Source: an uncultured archaeon
GTDB lineage: Archaea; Nanobdellota; Nanobdellia; Pacearchaeales; GW2011-AR1
NCBI GenBank assembly: GCA_903873955.1
Contig: CAIQQL010000044.1
Location: 1 to 10,615, forward strand
Length of the DNA: 10,615 bases
Reading direction: 5' to 3'
Of this stretch, positions 1-6,846 are shown piece after piece. Every line of letters begins with the position of its first letter. Position 1 is the first letter of the stretch. Both the position numbers and the translations under genes were made by a program. A model generated the notes under the pieces. The model did not search any database. It had not been told where the DNA came from and saw only the letters and a program-made list of their open reading frames with translations.

Positions 1-165
1 ATGAAGAAAGTTTTTGATTCAATTCGTTACAGCAATATCAATGACAAATTTGAAGCAACAAGATAAGAACTTGAAGATAAAATTCCTATTCGTTAGGAAC
101 TTGAAAGGCAAAAGGAAGAACCACCACTTATCTTGTCTGCCATTCCTGTGAAAAACGAACGATGA
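1..165 (+). pseudogene. possible broken reading frame with two in-frame stops
   Basis: Reading from base 1, an ATG opens 21 codons (MKKVFDSIRYSNINDKFEAT then R) and meets TAA at 64-66. The same frame continues as ELEDKIPIR, meets TAG at 94-96, continues as ELERQKEEPPLILSAIPVKN then ER, and ends at TGA 163-165. The pieces read like one charged helical protein with a repeated R-stop-E-L-E pattern. Both stops would become glutamine by one T-to-C change (TAA to CAA, TAG to CAG), so two C-to-T mutations could explain the break. The frame starts exactly at the window edge, so the true 5' end may lie outside. It could also be chance in intergenic DNA. No family is recognised. Confidence 0.3.
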
Positions 166-250
166 TCCCATCGTATGTCAGCCTCAAGTAAGGCATATTT
201 CTAAACATTTAGGGTTTTTATTCTCCTTTCTGCCCATATATTATAAATTG

Positions 251-264
251 CTTCAAAAATAACT
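251..264 (-). terminator. weak T-run downstream of the winged-helix gene
   Basis: On the minus strand, a few bases after the TAA of the winged-helix gene, the sequence reads GTTATTTTTGAAG, with five T at 259-255. Archaeal polymerase can terminate at short U-tracts without a hairpin. This one is short, so the call is tentative. Confidence 0.25.
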
Positions 265-269
265 TGGCT

Positions 270-545
270 TTAATCTAGACCGAAAGAAGAAGTAAAGTCT
301 TTGATCAGCGCGTACTGATCAAGATAATTAACCCCTTTATCAGTGATAATATAACTACGACCCGTTTTTATCTTGATTTCCTCTATAAACCCTTTTCCTT
401 TCAATTCTTCAAGGTATTCGCTCATCATCTGATGTGACAGGTTAGACTTGTAAAGAATGTGCGTAGGCTTAATCTTTCCGCTTCTATCTCGGATAACCTT
501 CAATATATCCCGTATAATCTCTAAGCGGTTTCGTTTTCGTTCCAT
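270..545 (-). CDS. small archaeal winged-helix DNA-binding protein
   Basis: Predicted transcriptional regulator of the small archaeal winged-helix type (PF14947/HTH_45-like, recalled from sequence style). Numbering from the upstream ATG at 548, a basic first helix (ERKRNRLEIIRDILKVIR) is followed by KIKPTHILYKSNLSHQMMSE, a helix-turn-helix with the recognition helix near residues 36-50. The wing is EEIKIKTGRSYIITDKGV (about 56-73). A helix follows that often mediates dimerisation. There are two adjacent ATG codons. A GAGG motif lies 2 nt before the first and 5 nt before the second, so the second (545) was chosen, giving 91 residues. The gene follows the 7TM gene by about 25 nt on the same strand and is probably co-transcribed with it. 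The protein is complete and family-sized. Its target is unknown; autoregulation of this pair is a guess. Confidence 0.8.
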   Translation of the reverse strand: MERKRNRLEIIRDILKVIRDRSGKIKPTHILYKSNLSHQMMSEYLEELKGKGFIEEIKIKTGRSYIITDKGVNYLDQYALIKDFTSSFGLD

Positions 546-571
546 CATGTCCTCTATAAGGTTTAAAGCGA

Positions 572-1258
572 TTAAGGTATAACTTTCTTTGGTTTATGCT
601 TAATCACCAAAATCAACCCTGTAAGAATTATGAGATACGCTGCCAACTCCAAGAAATGGCCTATGACATAAAAGCGATAATCCCTAGAGCTGAAAATAAA
701 GTCAAATCTTCCTAAAAAGAGCAGGATAAACGCCAAGATAAGCGGCCAGGTCTTCTTATTTTGATGCGCACGCGCGTCTTCAATATACCCATAGGTCACG
801 AAGATAAGAAGCACCGCAGAAACAAGATAGAGCAGGAGATATTTCTCTTCAACGTTTAACATAAACAAGAGGATAAGCGAGATGATCAGGACCAACACCT
901 TGGTACTTTTAACCTTCAGAGACATATACGTCAAAGTGATCATTCCTCCAAGGTAGAAAAGAATATGGAAATAGACCCCAATCACGCTGTAGATTGTTGC
1001 ATGGGCAAGGTCAAGGATGCTTGTTGCCTCAGTCAGTTCAGAAATAGCGAACCCATTGAGCAATGCCCAAAAAGAATAGGAAAAAGAAATCAGTAAAAAA
1101 GAGAGCCCAAACAGTTTAAGTTCACGTTGTTCAGACAAACGATAGATCTTGAACGCATATGCTGCAACGGTAAGCGTGATTATGGCAAAAATAAGCTCCA
1201 GGACAATATCATACCCTAAAAACCAGGTTGGAGAGTAGTATAATAACGTGCTTGGCAT
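572..1258 (-). CDS. seven-transmembrane protein, possible membrane sensor
   Basis: A 228-residue integral membrane protein of unrecognised family. Seven hydrophobic segments can be seen at about residues 15-38, 48-70, 91-112, 118-136, 139-158, 171-190 and 196-220. A charged loop (KIYRLSEQREL) separates helices 1 and 2, and another (EDARAHQNKKT) separates 5 and 6; the tail KHKPKKVIP is basic. No enzyme or transporter motif is obvious. The layout resembles 7TM sensory input modules found at the N-terminus of kinases, but no output domain is attached. The winged-helix gene immediately downstream could supply the output. The ATG at 1258 is chosen because a TATA-like box lies 25 nt upstream, consistent with a leaderless message. 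Function is unknown; a role in membrane sensing is inferred from arrangement alone. Confidence 0.75.
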   Translation of the reverse strand: MPSTLLYYSPTWFLGYDIVLELIFAIITLTVAAYAFKIYRLSEQRELKLFGLSFLLISFSYSFWALLNGFAISELTEATSILDLAHATIYSVIGVYFHILFYLGGMITLTYMSLKVKSTKVLVLIISLILLFMLNVEEKYLLLYLVSAVLLIFVTYGYIEDARAHQNKKTWPLILAFILLFLGRFDFIFSSRDYRFYVIGHFLELAAYLIILTGLILVIKHKPKKVIP

Positions 1259-1279
1259 GGTTAGGCATGGGTTTCACTC

Positions 1280-1287
1280 TTTTTAAG
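1280..1287 (-). promoter_or_regulatory. TATA box for the 7TM/winged-helix operon
   Basis: The minus strand reads CTTAAAAA, centred about 25.5 nt upstream of the ATG at 1258. This spacing puts the transcription start on or next to the start codon, so the message is probably leaderless. Confidence 0.5.
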
Positions 1288-1390
1288 CATTATGAAGTAG
1301 GCGTCTTTATTCCGGTTTAACAACGTACTAATAAATAAATCCGCTATTAAAACGTATGAAACACTTTAAGGAGGTGACTTCAAAAGATTA

Positions 1391-1459
1391 ATGAAACGAC
1401 AACACACCATGGGGGAGGTTCTAACCCTGCCTCCCCCACTATTCCCATTCTTTAGATAA
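1391..1459 (+). CDS. possible 22-residue small ORF after a perfect Shine-Dalgarno
   Basis: A short frame begins with ATG at 1391 (MKRQHTMGEVLTLPPP...) and ends in PLFPFFR followed by TAA at 1457-1459, directly before the TATA box of the next gene. Upstream, AAGGAGGTGA (1368-1377) is a full match to the anti-Shine-Dalgarno of archaeal 16S rRNA, but it ends 13 nt before the ATG, longer than usual. Another 11-codon frame (MKHFKEVTSKD, 1358-1393) runs through the motif. A GC-rich hairpin lies inside the 22-codon frame. It could be a leader peptide, a small protein, part of a structured RNA, or chance. Confidence 0.25.
   Translation: MKRQHTMGEVLTLPPPLFPFFR
1410..1438. repeat. GC-rich inverted repeat (9-bp perfect stem)
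   Basis: TGGGGGAGG at 1410-1418 is exactly complementary to CCTCCCCCA at 1430-1438, with an 11-nt loop. It is the strongest short hairpin noticed in the intergenic DNA and sits in an otherwise AT-rich region, about 20 bp before the TATA box of the gene at 1490. It could terminate or structure a short upstream transcript, or bind a protein. Confidence 0.6.
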
Positions 1460-1467
1460 CTATAAAA
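1460..1467 (+). promoter_or_regulatory. TATA box for the 1490-2538 gene pair
   Basis: CTATAAAA is centred about 26.5 nt upstream of the ATG at 1490, the distance expected between an archaeal TATA box and a transcription start. This predicts a leaderless or nearly leaderless message and supports the chosen start. Confidence 0.6.
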
Positions 1468-1489
1468 ATGACAATTCTTTTTGTAACGT

Positions 1490-1951
1490 ATGGAAATAAA
1501 AAAGAAGTATTGCGAACTTGAAAAAAAATATAAACTCCCTTCCTACCTTCTGCTAAGCCAAGAATTTGAGATTGAAAAAATTGATACTGAGACCGACTTT
1601 CCCTTACGTGCTGTCAGAAAAGTGATGATGGACAAGGTCCTTGGCTTTTTGAGTTTTCTTGAGCGTCTCTCCACTAACCCTACTGGATTACCGCGAATAT
1701 ATTATCCTTACATCAAAAGCATGACCAATGATGACAAGAATGAGATTGAGAAGATCTATTTTGCATTAGGAGAACTAAGCCTGCTTTCCTTTGAGCTGGA
1801 GATTGACTCGACTGAAAAAGAGGAAGCAGACATGATAAAACATATCCTGGCCCTTTGGCAGGCACAGAAAGCATCCATGAAAAAGCTCGCAAAGCAGATT
1901 CATAAACCCCAAGAAAAAGAGATACGGAAAGACAAGAATTATTTTGGTTAA
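1490..1951 (+). CDS. unrecognised soluble helical protein, 153 residues
   Basis: I do not recognise a family with confidence. The protein is charged and mostly helical, with no membrane segment or signal peptide, so it is probably cytoplasmic. The N-terminus (KKYCELEKKYKLPSYLLLSQ) leads to alternating helices: a central stretch (RAVRKVMMDKVLGFLSFLER, 40-59), a proline/tyrosine-rich linker (GLPRIYYPYIK, 66-76), two further helices (83-105 and 110-138), and a lysine-rich tail. The only cysteine is C8, so there is no metal-site pattern. It is expressed from its own TATA box, apparently without a leader. The two-membrane-segment protein gene follows by 23 nt, suggesting an operon. The coding pattern and promoter support a real gene. 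Confidence 0.75.
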   Translation: MEIKKKYCELEKKYKLPSYLLLSQEFEIEKIDTETDFPLRAVRKVMMDKVLGFLSFLERLSTNPTGLPRIYYPYIKSMTNDDKNEIEKIYFALGELSLLSFELEIDSTEKEEADMIKHILALWQAQKASMKKLAKQIHKPQEKEIRKDKNYFG

Positions 1952-1974
1952 TAAAACACCCCTGAGAGTCGCCC

Positions 1975-2538
1975 ATGAAAAAAGACCATTCAAAAAAAGA
2001 GAAAAATGCTAAAGTCAAAGAAGATAAACCTCTTGCAATGACCGAGGCGGCAGTCCCCCGCTATCTTTCCGGTGCAGACTGTTATCAGCAATCAAAACTC
2101 TACAGGAACCTTGAACAGAAGAAGACCACCCCGACTGAGGCCGAACATTATAGAATATTAGCTGAAGAATACGAACAAGCGGCACGTGAACGAGGCCATC
2201 CGATTGAGGAGATTACCCTAAGCCAGCAGGCCATGAAAGGCCAGTCTTCCCCTGTTCTGGAAACCCCCGCAACTCACCTCGAAAAGGTCACGAAAATGCA
2301 TCTTTCCAAACAACGTTTTGCTTTCGGGTTCCTCTTCTTCTCTTCCCTGACCGGCCTTGCAGCATTGCTCTTTTATGGCATGGGCATCACTGGAAACACC
2401 ATCGCCCCAATAACGACCACCGACAGCCTCTGGGCAGGCACGGCACTGCTCTGCATAAGCGTGATCCTTGGTGTCGGCTATTACTCCCGCAAGAAATATT
2501 TCTATAACGCCTTGACCCGTCACCGTTTTAGGATTTAG
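1975..2538 (+). CDS. unrecognised membrane protein with two TM segments
   Basis: A 187-residue protein with a lysine-rich cytoplasmic N-terminus (MKKDHSKKEKNAKVKEDK), a polar helical region (about 30-75, with ADCYQQSKLYRNLEQKKTTP and HYRILAEEYEQAARERG), and two hydrophobic segments at about 114-137 and 152-170. A short loop (GMGITGNTIAPITTTDS) joins the segments, and the end is basic (YYSRKKYFYNALTRHRFRI). Both ends are probably cytoplasmic with a short exposed loop. The helical part with its Tyr/Glu/Ala pattern resembles TPR-like hairpins, but the repeat is not clear. It follows the 153-residue gene by 23 nt with no obvious ribosome-binding site. Its 3' end overlaps the convergent pheT end by 11 nt. 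Function unknown. Confidence 0.7.
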   Translation: MKKDHSKKEKNAKVKEDKPLAMTEAAVPRYLSGADCYQQSKLYRNLEQKKTTPTEAEHYRILAEEYEQAARERGHPIEEITLSQQAMKGQSSPVLETPATHLEKVTKMHLSKQRFAFGFLFFSSLTGLAALLFYGMGITGNTIAPITTTDSLWAGTALLCISVILGVGYYSRKKYFYNALTRHRFRI

Positions 2539-4156
2539 ATAGCAGCTCTCTTAAAGAAAATTCAATAACCGTGACAGGCATCTTGATATTCCAATCTTGC
2601 AGCGTCTCAGGATGCACTTCCCCAATAAATCCCGTTTCCTTTCCATGAATGGAGATGACTCCCGTCCTGCCTTCGATAAGATCCTGATGCGTACCCTCCT
2701 TCAGGGCATAGGAAAAACCAGCCATCTTGCTGAGATAGTCGAGAATCTGTTTGAGGTCAGTGAAATTTGAAGGCGAACAGGCTATCAAGAGATGCTCGGA
2801 CTCTGCAATCCCCGTCTCAGATAGCTTACTTTTCTTGAACACCGTGCCAATCTCGAAAATCTTCTGAGGGTATTCATTGTCTTTATTTTCCGAGAAGATA
2901 CGCAATGCGGGGATAAGAAGATTAGGTCGCAGAATCTTATATTCGGTTTTTGAGTTCTCTGTCTCCACCTTTTCTTCACCAAGCTTGGCACGTTTTGCTT
3001 CCTCTTCCTTGATAAGGTGATAGGTAGATGCCTCCAAGAGACCGAGCCCGACAAGGATTGACGCTAGCTTCCTTGTAAGCTTTGATTCTTCCGATTCTTC
3101 TCCGATGGTCGCAACTTTAGGTATCTGGGGAATGAGCCGGTCATACCCGTAGGCAATCGCAATATCCTCGATGATGTCCACTTCATGCAGAATGTCCACA
3201 CGCCAGGCAGGCACCATCACCGTCCCCTTGGCATAGTCATATCCCATCCTTGGCAAGAGCGTCTCGAGATCTTTCTCTTTAAGGTTCAGTCCGAGCAATT
3301 TGTTGGTGTGCTCCAATGAAAGTTTGACCTTCTCAGGCGACAGGTCCGGGGTGATCACTTTGTTATCGTAAACAACCTCCATCTGGTAGATTGTCCCCCC
3401 CATATCTGCAAACATGGTGACCAAGATGTTAAGCGCTTTTTTCAAGATCGAAAAATCAAACCCTGAACATTCAATGAAGATCTCGCTGGTCTGATACGTG
3501 ACTTTCCCCGTCTCATGACTGTTGATGATAGGGGGCAAAGAAAGGATCTTTCCTTTGTTGTCCACAAAAACGGGATACTTTTCAAGCCCGTCTAAGAGCG
3601 AGGCATATTCTCTTCCCGTAGGATGCCGTTGCAGTATCTCAAGACCGTTCATTTCCCGTTCCGATTCAAGGGGGATAAACCTGATATCCTTGGGCTTCCT
3701 TGCTTCAAAGGTGATAGGAAGCGAGATCTTTTCTAAGGGATAAATCCCGATAGCTAACTTTTTACGATTTCTTCCCACAGTCGTATGTAACTTTTCCTGC
3801 ATATCAATCATCTCTTTGATTTTTGCATCATTGAACGCGAGATTCTTGATGATGGCACAGGCGGTGTACGGTCGGATATTTTTCAGTGAACTGTCTACAC
3901 GAACTACAAAGTCTTTTTCTGGCTTTTTGACTGTGTATTTCTTAAGCCCGGGTTCCTTTCCAAAGTACGCCTTGAATGCGCGCAAGTACCCTTGCACTGA
4001 GAGCGTATCTGGACGGTTGGGGAGCACCTCATATTCCACTTCCTGGTCATGAACTGCCTCAATAGGGATCCCCATAAGATTCATAGTCGCATATGCCTGA
4101 GGGGTCAGAGGAGTATACTTTTCCAGTTCAGTTTTTGCTACTTTGATGGTCGCCAT
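2528..4156 (-). CDS. pheT: phenylalanyl-tRNA synthetase beta subunit, archaeal type
   Basis: The beta subunit of the cytoplasmic alpha2-beta2 enzyme that charges tRNA-Phe; its B3/B4 domain edits mischarged Tyr-tRNA-Phe. At 542 residues it matches the archaeal/eukaryotic form and lacks the bacterial N-terminal tRNA-binding and C-terminal ferredoxin-like domains. Order: B1-like start with EVLPNRPDTLSVQGYLRAF (about 43-61); B3/B4 editing domain about 95-260, with SLPPIINSHETGKV (206-219) and IECSGFDFSILKKAL (228-242); B5 domain about 275-345, with VPAWRVDILHEVDIIEDIA (315-333) and YGYDRL; then the catalytic-like core to the end, with ILRPNLLIPALR (408-419), KIFEIGTVF and GFIGEVHPETLQDW (509-522). 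It starts 1 nt after the pheS stop, so translation is probably coupled. The convergent gene overlaps its last 11 nt. Confidence 0.97.
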   Translation of the reverse strand: MATIKVAKTELEKYTPLTPQAYATMNLMGIPIEAVHDQEVEYEVLPNRPDTLSVQGYLRAFKAYFGKEPGLKKYTVKKPEKDFVVRVDSSLKNIRPYTACAIIKNLAFNDAKIKEMIDMQEKLHTTVGRNRKKLAIGIYPLEKISLPITFEARKPKDIRFIPLESEREMNGLEILQRHPTGREYASLLDGLEKYPVFVDNKGKILSLPPIINSHETGKVTYQTSEIFIECSGFDFSILKKALNILVTMFADMGGTIYQMEVVYDNKVITPDLSPEKVKLSLEHTNKLLGLNLKEKDLETLLPRMGYDYAKGTVMVPAWRVDILHEVDIIEDIAIAYGYDRLIPQIPKVATIGEESEESKLTRKLASILVGLGLLEASTYHLIKEEEAKRAKLGEEKVETENSKTEYKILRPNLLIPALRIFSENKDNEYPQKIFEIGTVFKKSKLSETGIAESEHLLIACSPSNFTDLKQILDYLSKMAGFSYALKEGTHQDLIEGRTGVISIHGKETGFIGEVHPETLQDWNIKMPVTVIEFSLRELLSKS

Positions 4157-4157
4157 G

Positions 4158-5681
4158 TTATTGTTTCCAGAAACTCATATTCCTGAGCAATTTAATATCA
4201 TTCGAATAGAGATCCCGCATGTCGCCTAGTTCATAGGCCATCATCATCAAGCGGTCAAAACCTGGGCCCCAAGCAAGAACGGGAATAGGCTCTCCTAAAA
4301 GAGGGATTGTGACCTCTGGCCTGAATATGCCTGCAGCAAAGATCTCTATCCATTCTTTCTTGCCTTCATGATAAACCATCCCTTCAACACTAGGTTCGGT
4401 ATAGGGGAAAAATGAAGGTTGAAATCGAACTTTTTCAAAACCCATCTTCTTTGCCAATTCTGCAAGGTATCCTAAAAGATTTCGCAGATTCGCATCAGGA
4501 TCAATCACAATGCCCTCTGTCTGGTTGAATTCAAAACCGTGCTTCCAGTCAACCGTCTCATTCCTGAAACATTTCCCGATAGCAAAAAACTTTGCAGGGA
4601 GATCTTCTTTCTTCAGCTTAGATAGCGTTTGAGACGAAAGACAGGTAGTATGTGTACGCAACAACACTCTTTGCGCAGTCTTTTCATTCCAGAGATATTG
4701 CCAACCCTTGCTTCCCCCAACCCCTTCTTCATGCGACTTCTTCACCCGTTGCACAATCTCAGGAGCAGGCAGCTTTGCCTGCACGTCCTTGATGAAAAAA
4801 GTGTCGTGCATCTCCCGCACAGGATGGTCTTGAGCAGTGAAAAGAGCGTCAAAATTCCAGAAGGATGAGACAACCTTATTTCCCGTCATTTCCTTAAAAC
4901 CCATCTCAAGCCAGATCCGCTTACCATAGTCTGTTGCCTGGTTGACAAAATGTCTTTTTCCGCCTTGCAGTCTTGGAACCGGGGCCTGGATATCATATCT
5001 CCTAAATTTCTTGCCACGAGTCCAGCTACGAATAAGCTCAGGAGTAACCTCTTCAATCAGGTCAGCAGAAACCTCTTTGCCCGCAATCTGCTTTCCTATA
5101 GAAGTTAACTGAAAACTTACATCCTGCCGTTCTTCTATCTCAATTATATCCTTACGTTTCTTGAGATTTTCTAAAGCGAACAGCTGTTCTGGGGCGAGCT
5201 TTTCAAAAGCTGTGGGAAGAAGGTCGAGCAGTTGTTCTTCAAAGGATTTCTTGCTCAATTCCTCTTTGGATGCGTTTAGCACCACTTTTCCGTTCGTCAG
5301 ATTGATAAGAGCCTTGCTTTTCAGGACACCTAAAGAGACCTTAAACTCATTATCGCTGAGCTTTGAAAGCTTTTTTGCCTCATCGAGTGTAAGGGGGGTC
5401 TGCTGTTCAAGCAGAAGCAAAAGACTGCGTTCTGGCAGGTGATTTTTCTTATAATAAAGCCCATTGACGCCTAAATTCACAATTTTCTTATTGGTGGCAG
5501 TCAATTTCAAGGCACCTTTGTTCTCTAAAAAACGCAATGCACGCAATACAGAGGTCATATCAAGTCCGCACTTTTGTACGATCTGATCCACAGGAAATTG
5601 AAGAAAAGGCAAGATCTTTTTCTCTATAGGAGAGAGGGTCTCTAACAATTGCTGAACATCATCTTGTCTTGTCGGAGTCAT
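4158..5681 (-). CDS. pheS: phenylalanyl-tRNA synthetase alpha subunit, archaeal type
   Basis: The catalytic alpha subunit, forming Phe-AMP and transferring Phe to tRNA-Phe. It has 507 residues, typical of the archaeal/eukaryotic form. The first ~200 residues are winged-helix-like tRNA-binding modules (SPIEKKILPFL near 17-27, MTSVLRALRFLENKGALKL near 42-60). The class II core follows: motif 1 region with ALFTAQDHPVREMHDTFF (279-296), LRTHTTCLSSQTL (341-353), motif 2 with CFRNETVDWKHGFEFNQTEG (371-390), FPYTEPSVEG (425-434) and motif 3 with WGPGFDRLMM (471-480). All key elements are present. It follows rnp3 by 22 nt and precedes pheT by 1 nt, in the same operon. No promoter or ribosome-binding site stands out before the ATG at 5681. 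Confidence 0.98.
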   Translation of the reverse strand: MTPTRQDDVQQLLETLSPIEKKILPFLQFPVDQIVQKCGLDMTSVLRALRFLENKGALKLTATNKKIVNLGVNGLYYKKNHLPERSLLLLLEQQTPLTLDEAKKLSKLSDNEFKVSLGVLKSKALINLTNGKVVLNASKEELSKKSFEEQLLDLLPTAFEKLAPEQLFALENLKKRKDIIEIEERQDVSFQLTSIGKQIAGKEVSADLIEEVTPELIRSWTRGKKFRRYDIQAPVPRLQGGKRHFVNQATDYGKRIWLEMGFKEMTGNKVVSSFWNFDALFTAQDHPVREMHDTFFIKDVQAKLPAPEIVQRVKKSHEEGVGGSKGWQYLWNEKTAQRVLLRTHTTCLSSQTLSKLKKEDLPAKFFAIGKCFRNETVDWKHGFEFNQTEGIVIDPDANLRNLLGYLAELAKKMGFEKVRFQPSFFPYTEPSVEGMVYHEGKKEWIEIFAAGIFRPEVTIPLLGEPIPVLAWGPGFDRLMMMAYELGDMRDLYSNDIKLLRNMSFWKQ

Positions 5682-5703
5682 GGTTAATAGAGTTAAAATG
5701 GTA

Positions 5704-6138
5704 TTAAAAAGATATTGCTGCCTTGGCTTGTTCGGTTGATGCCCCTAAAGCCAGCAGGAGATGGAAAGCCCCTTGCTTGTCTCGTGCGTTTATCACCGCA
5801 ATTTTCGCTTTTTCCTTTTTGCATAGCTGGATATTTTGAGCAAATCGCTCTAACCTCATGGCCTGCTCTGTAGGAGTCAAGGCTGCCAAAACCCCAAGGT
5901 CAAATCCGATAGCGATGTTGTTCTTTGAGGCAAGTGCGGCTAAAACATGATTAAATCCAGAGTCTATTTGCCGAACTCCTCGCTTCTTCTCACCCCCCTC
6001 TATAGAGAGCAAAATGTCAAAATGACCGTATTCAAGCATCTTCCTGTTAAAAATGTCATCTTGCGCTTTGATGATCTTGGGAGCAGACTCCAATTTTAAG
6101 AGTCTCTTTGCCTCTTCAACATTTTTCGTAGTTATCAT
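5704..6138 (-). CDS. rnp3: RNase P protein component 3 (Rpp30-like), short form
   Basis: Archaeal Rpp30 homologue, a PHP/TIM-barrel-like subunit that pairs with Pop5 to support the catalytic domain of RNase P RNA in trimming tRNA 5' ends. Visible family features: EYGHFDILLSIEGGEKKRG (36-54), RQIDSGFNHVLAALASKNN (56-74), IAIGFDLGVLA (76-86), MRLERFAQNIQLCKKEK (94-110), and the C-terminal strand/helix IAVINARDKQGAFHLLLALG (113-132). At 144 residues it is clearly shorter than the usual ~200 or more; the first part of the barrel appears absent or compressed. No in-frame extension is available because the ATG abuts the pyrH TAG exactly. Stop and start are contiguous (TAGATG), implying coupled translation. 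It shares an operon with rnp4, pyrH, pheS and pheT. Confidence 0.9.
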   Translation of the reverse strand: MITTKNVEEAKRLLKLESAPKIIKAQDDIFNRKMLEYGHFDILLSIEGGEKKRGVRQIDSGFNHVLAALASKNNIAIGFDLGVLAALTPTEQAMRLERFAQNIQLCKKEKAKIAVINARDKQGAFHLLLALGASTEQAKAAISF

Positions 6139-6822
6139 CTATCCCCCAATAAGCGTGCCTTCAAAAGGTTTCCCTTCAAAGATATGATTAAGTTCCGCAA
6201 TAGACTTGCCAATGATAAAGGTCCTGATCTTATGCTTATGAATGATTGTTGAGGCGTTCTGATCAAGGACGAAATGCTGCCCAGGATGAGGTTTTAGAGA
6301 ATGCGCCTGCGCTTCAAAATCCTTCCAGGATATTGAAGAAATAAATTTTGCGTTAGGGTGAGTTGAAGGATCTGCACTGTAGAGCCCTCTGATGTTGGTT
6401 ATATTGACAAAGTCAGTATCCAAAAAATAAGCAATCTTTGCGGCAGTACTATCTGAGGTTGCATCAGACTCATAACGAAGAGCCCCACAAATCACAATAT
6501 GATTTTTCTGCAGATGTGTCGCCACCTCATGAATGTCCACTGGCAACGTCCTATTTGCCAACTTATCGAAAAGCTGCATCATAAACAATGCGTTCATCCT
6601 TGTGGCACGGATGCCTGCAATTGCAAGTTCTCTTTTAGGTTTCCCTTCCGCTGCCAGGGCATCAATATATTTGCGTGCGATTGTTCCGCCCCCGCAGACG
6701 ATAACAAACCGATAATGTCCGCGATATTTCTCCAAGAGAGCCCTGAACTTTTCAAGAAAGGACACGTCCATCTTTTCAGGGGCGATGAGAGAACCGCCAA
6801 GACTAATCACCCAAGTTTTCAT
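6139..6822 (-). CDS. pyrH: UMP kinase, archaeal type
   Basis: Cytoplasmic amino-acid-kinase-fold enzyme that phosphorylates UMP to UDP with ATP in pyrimidine nucleotide synthesis. Its 227 residues fit the archaeal subfamily. Motifs: glycine loop ISLGGSLIAPEK (6-17), UMP-site VCGGGTIARKYI (42-53), IAGIRATRMNA (68-78), SDATSDSTAAKIAYFLDTDF (119-138), the nucleotide-site run NITNIRGLYSADP (140-152), HPGQHFVLDQNA (179-190), and the C-terminal EGTLIGG. The second UMP-site stretch reads YESDATSDSTAAKIA, where many archaeal relatives have a PGQSTDAVA-like form; the catalytic framework looks intact. It sits between two RNase P protein genes, 24 nt after rnp4, and its stop abuts the rnp3 start. No clear Shine-Dalgarno precedes it. 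Confidence 0.95.
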   Translation of the reverse strand: MKTWVISLGGSLIAPEKMDVSFLEKFRALLEKYRGHYRFVIVCGGGTIARKYIDALAAEGKPKRELAIAGIRATRMNALFMMQLFDKLANRTLPVDIHEVATHLQKNHIVICGALRYESDATSDSTAAKIAYFLDTDFVNITNIRGLYSADPSTHPNAKFISSISWKDFEAQAHSLKPHPGQHFVLDQNASTIIHKHKIRTFIIGKSIAELNHIFEGKPFEGTLIGG

Positions 6823-6846
6823 AAGAAAAGGACGCGAGATTTTTAT

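Noticed and set aside
159..194. Two short hairpins (ACGATG/CATCGT and GCCT/AGGC) followed by a five-T run at 215-219
   Set aside because: The stems are only 6 and 4 bp, and the T-run is 20 nt away; too weak to call a terminator.
1366..1379. Possible reverse-strand 16S rRNA 3' end (TCACCTCCTT)
   Set aside because: Flanking bases do not match the conserved 16S tail (GGATCACCTCCT); the plus-strand Shine-Dalgarno reading fits better.
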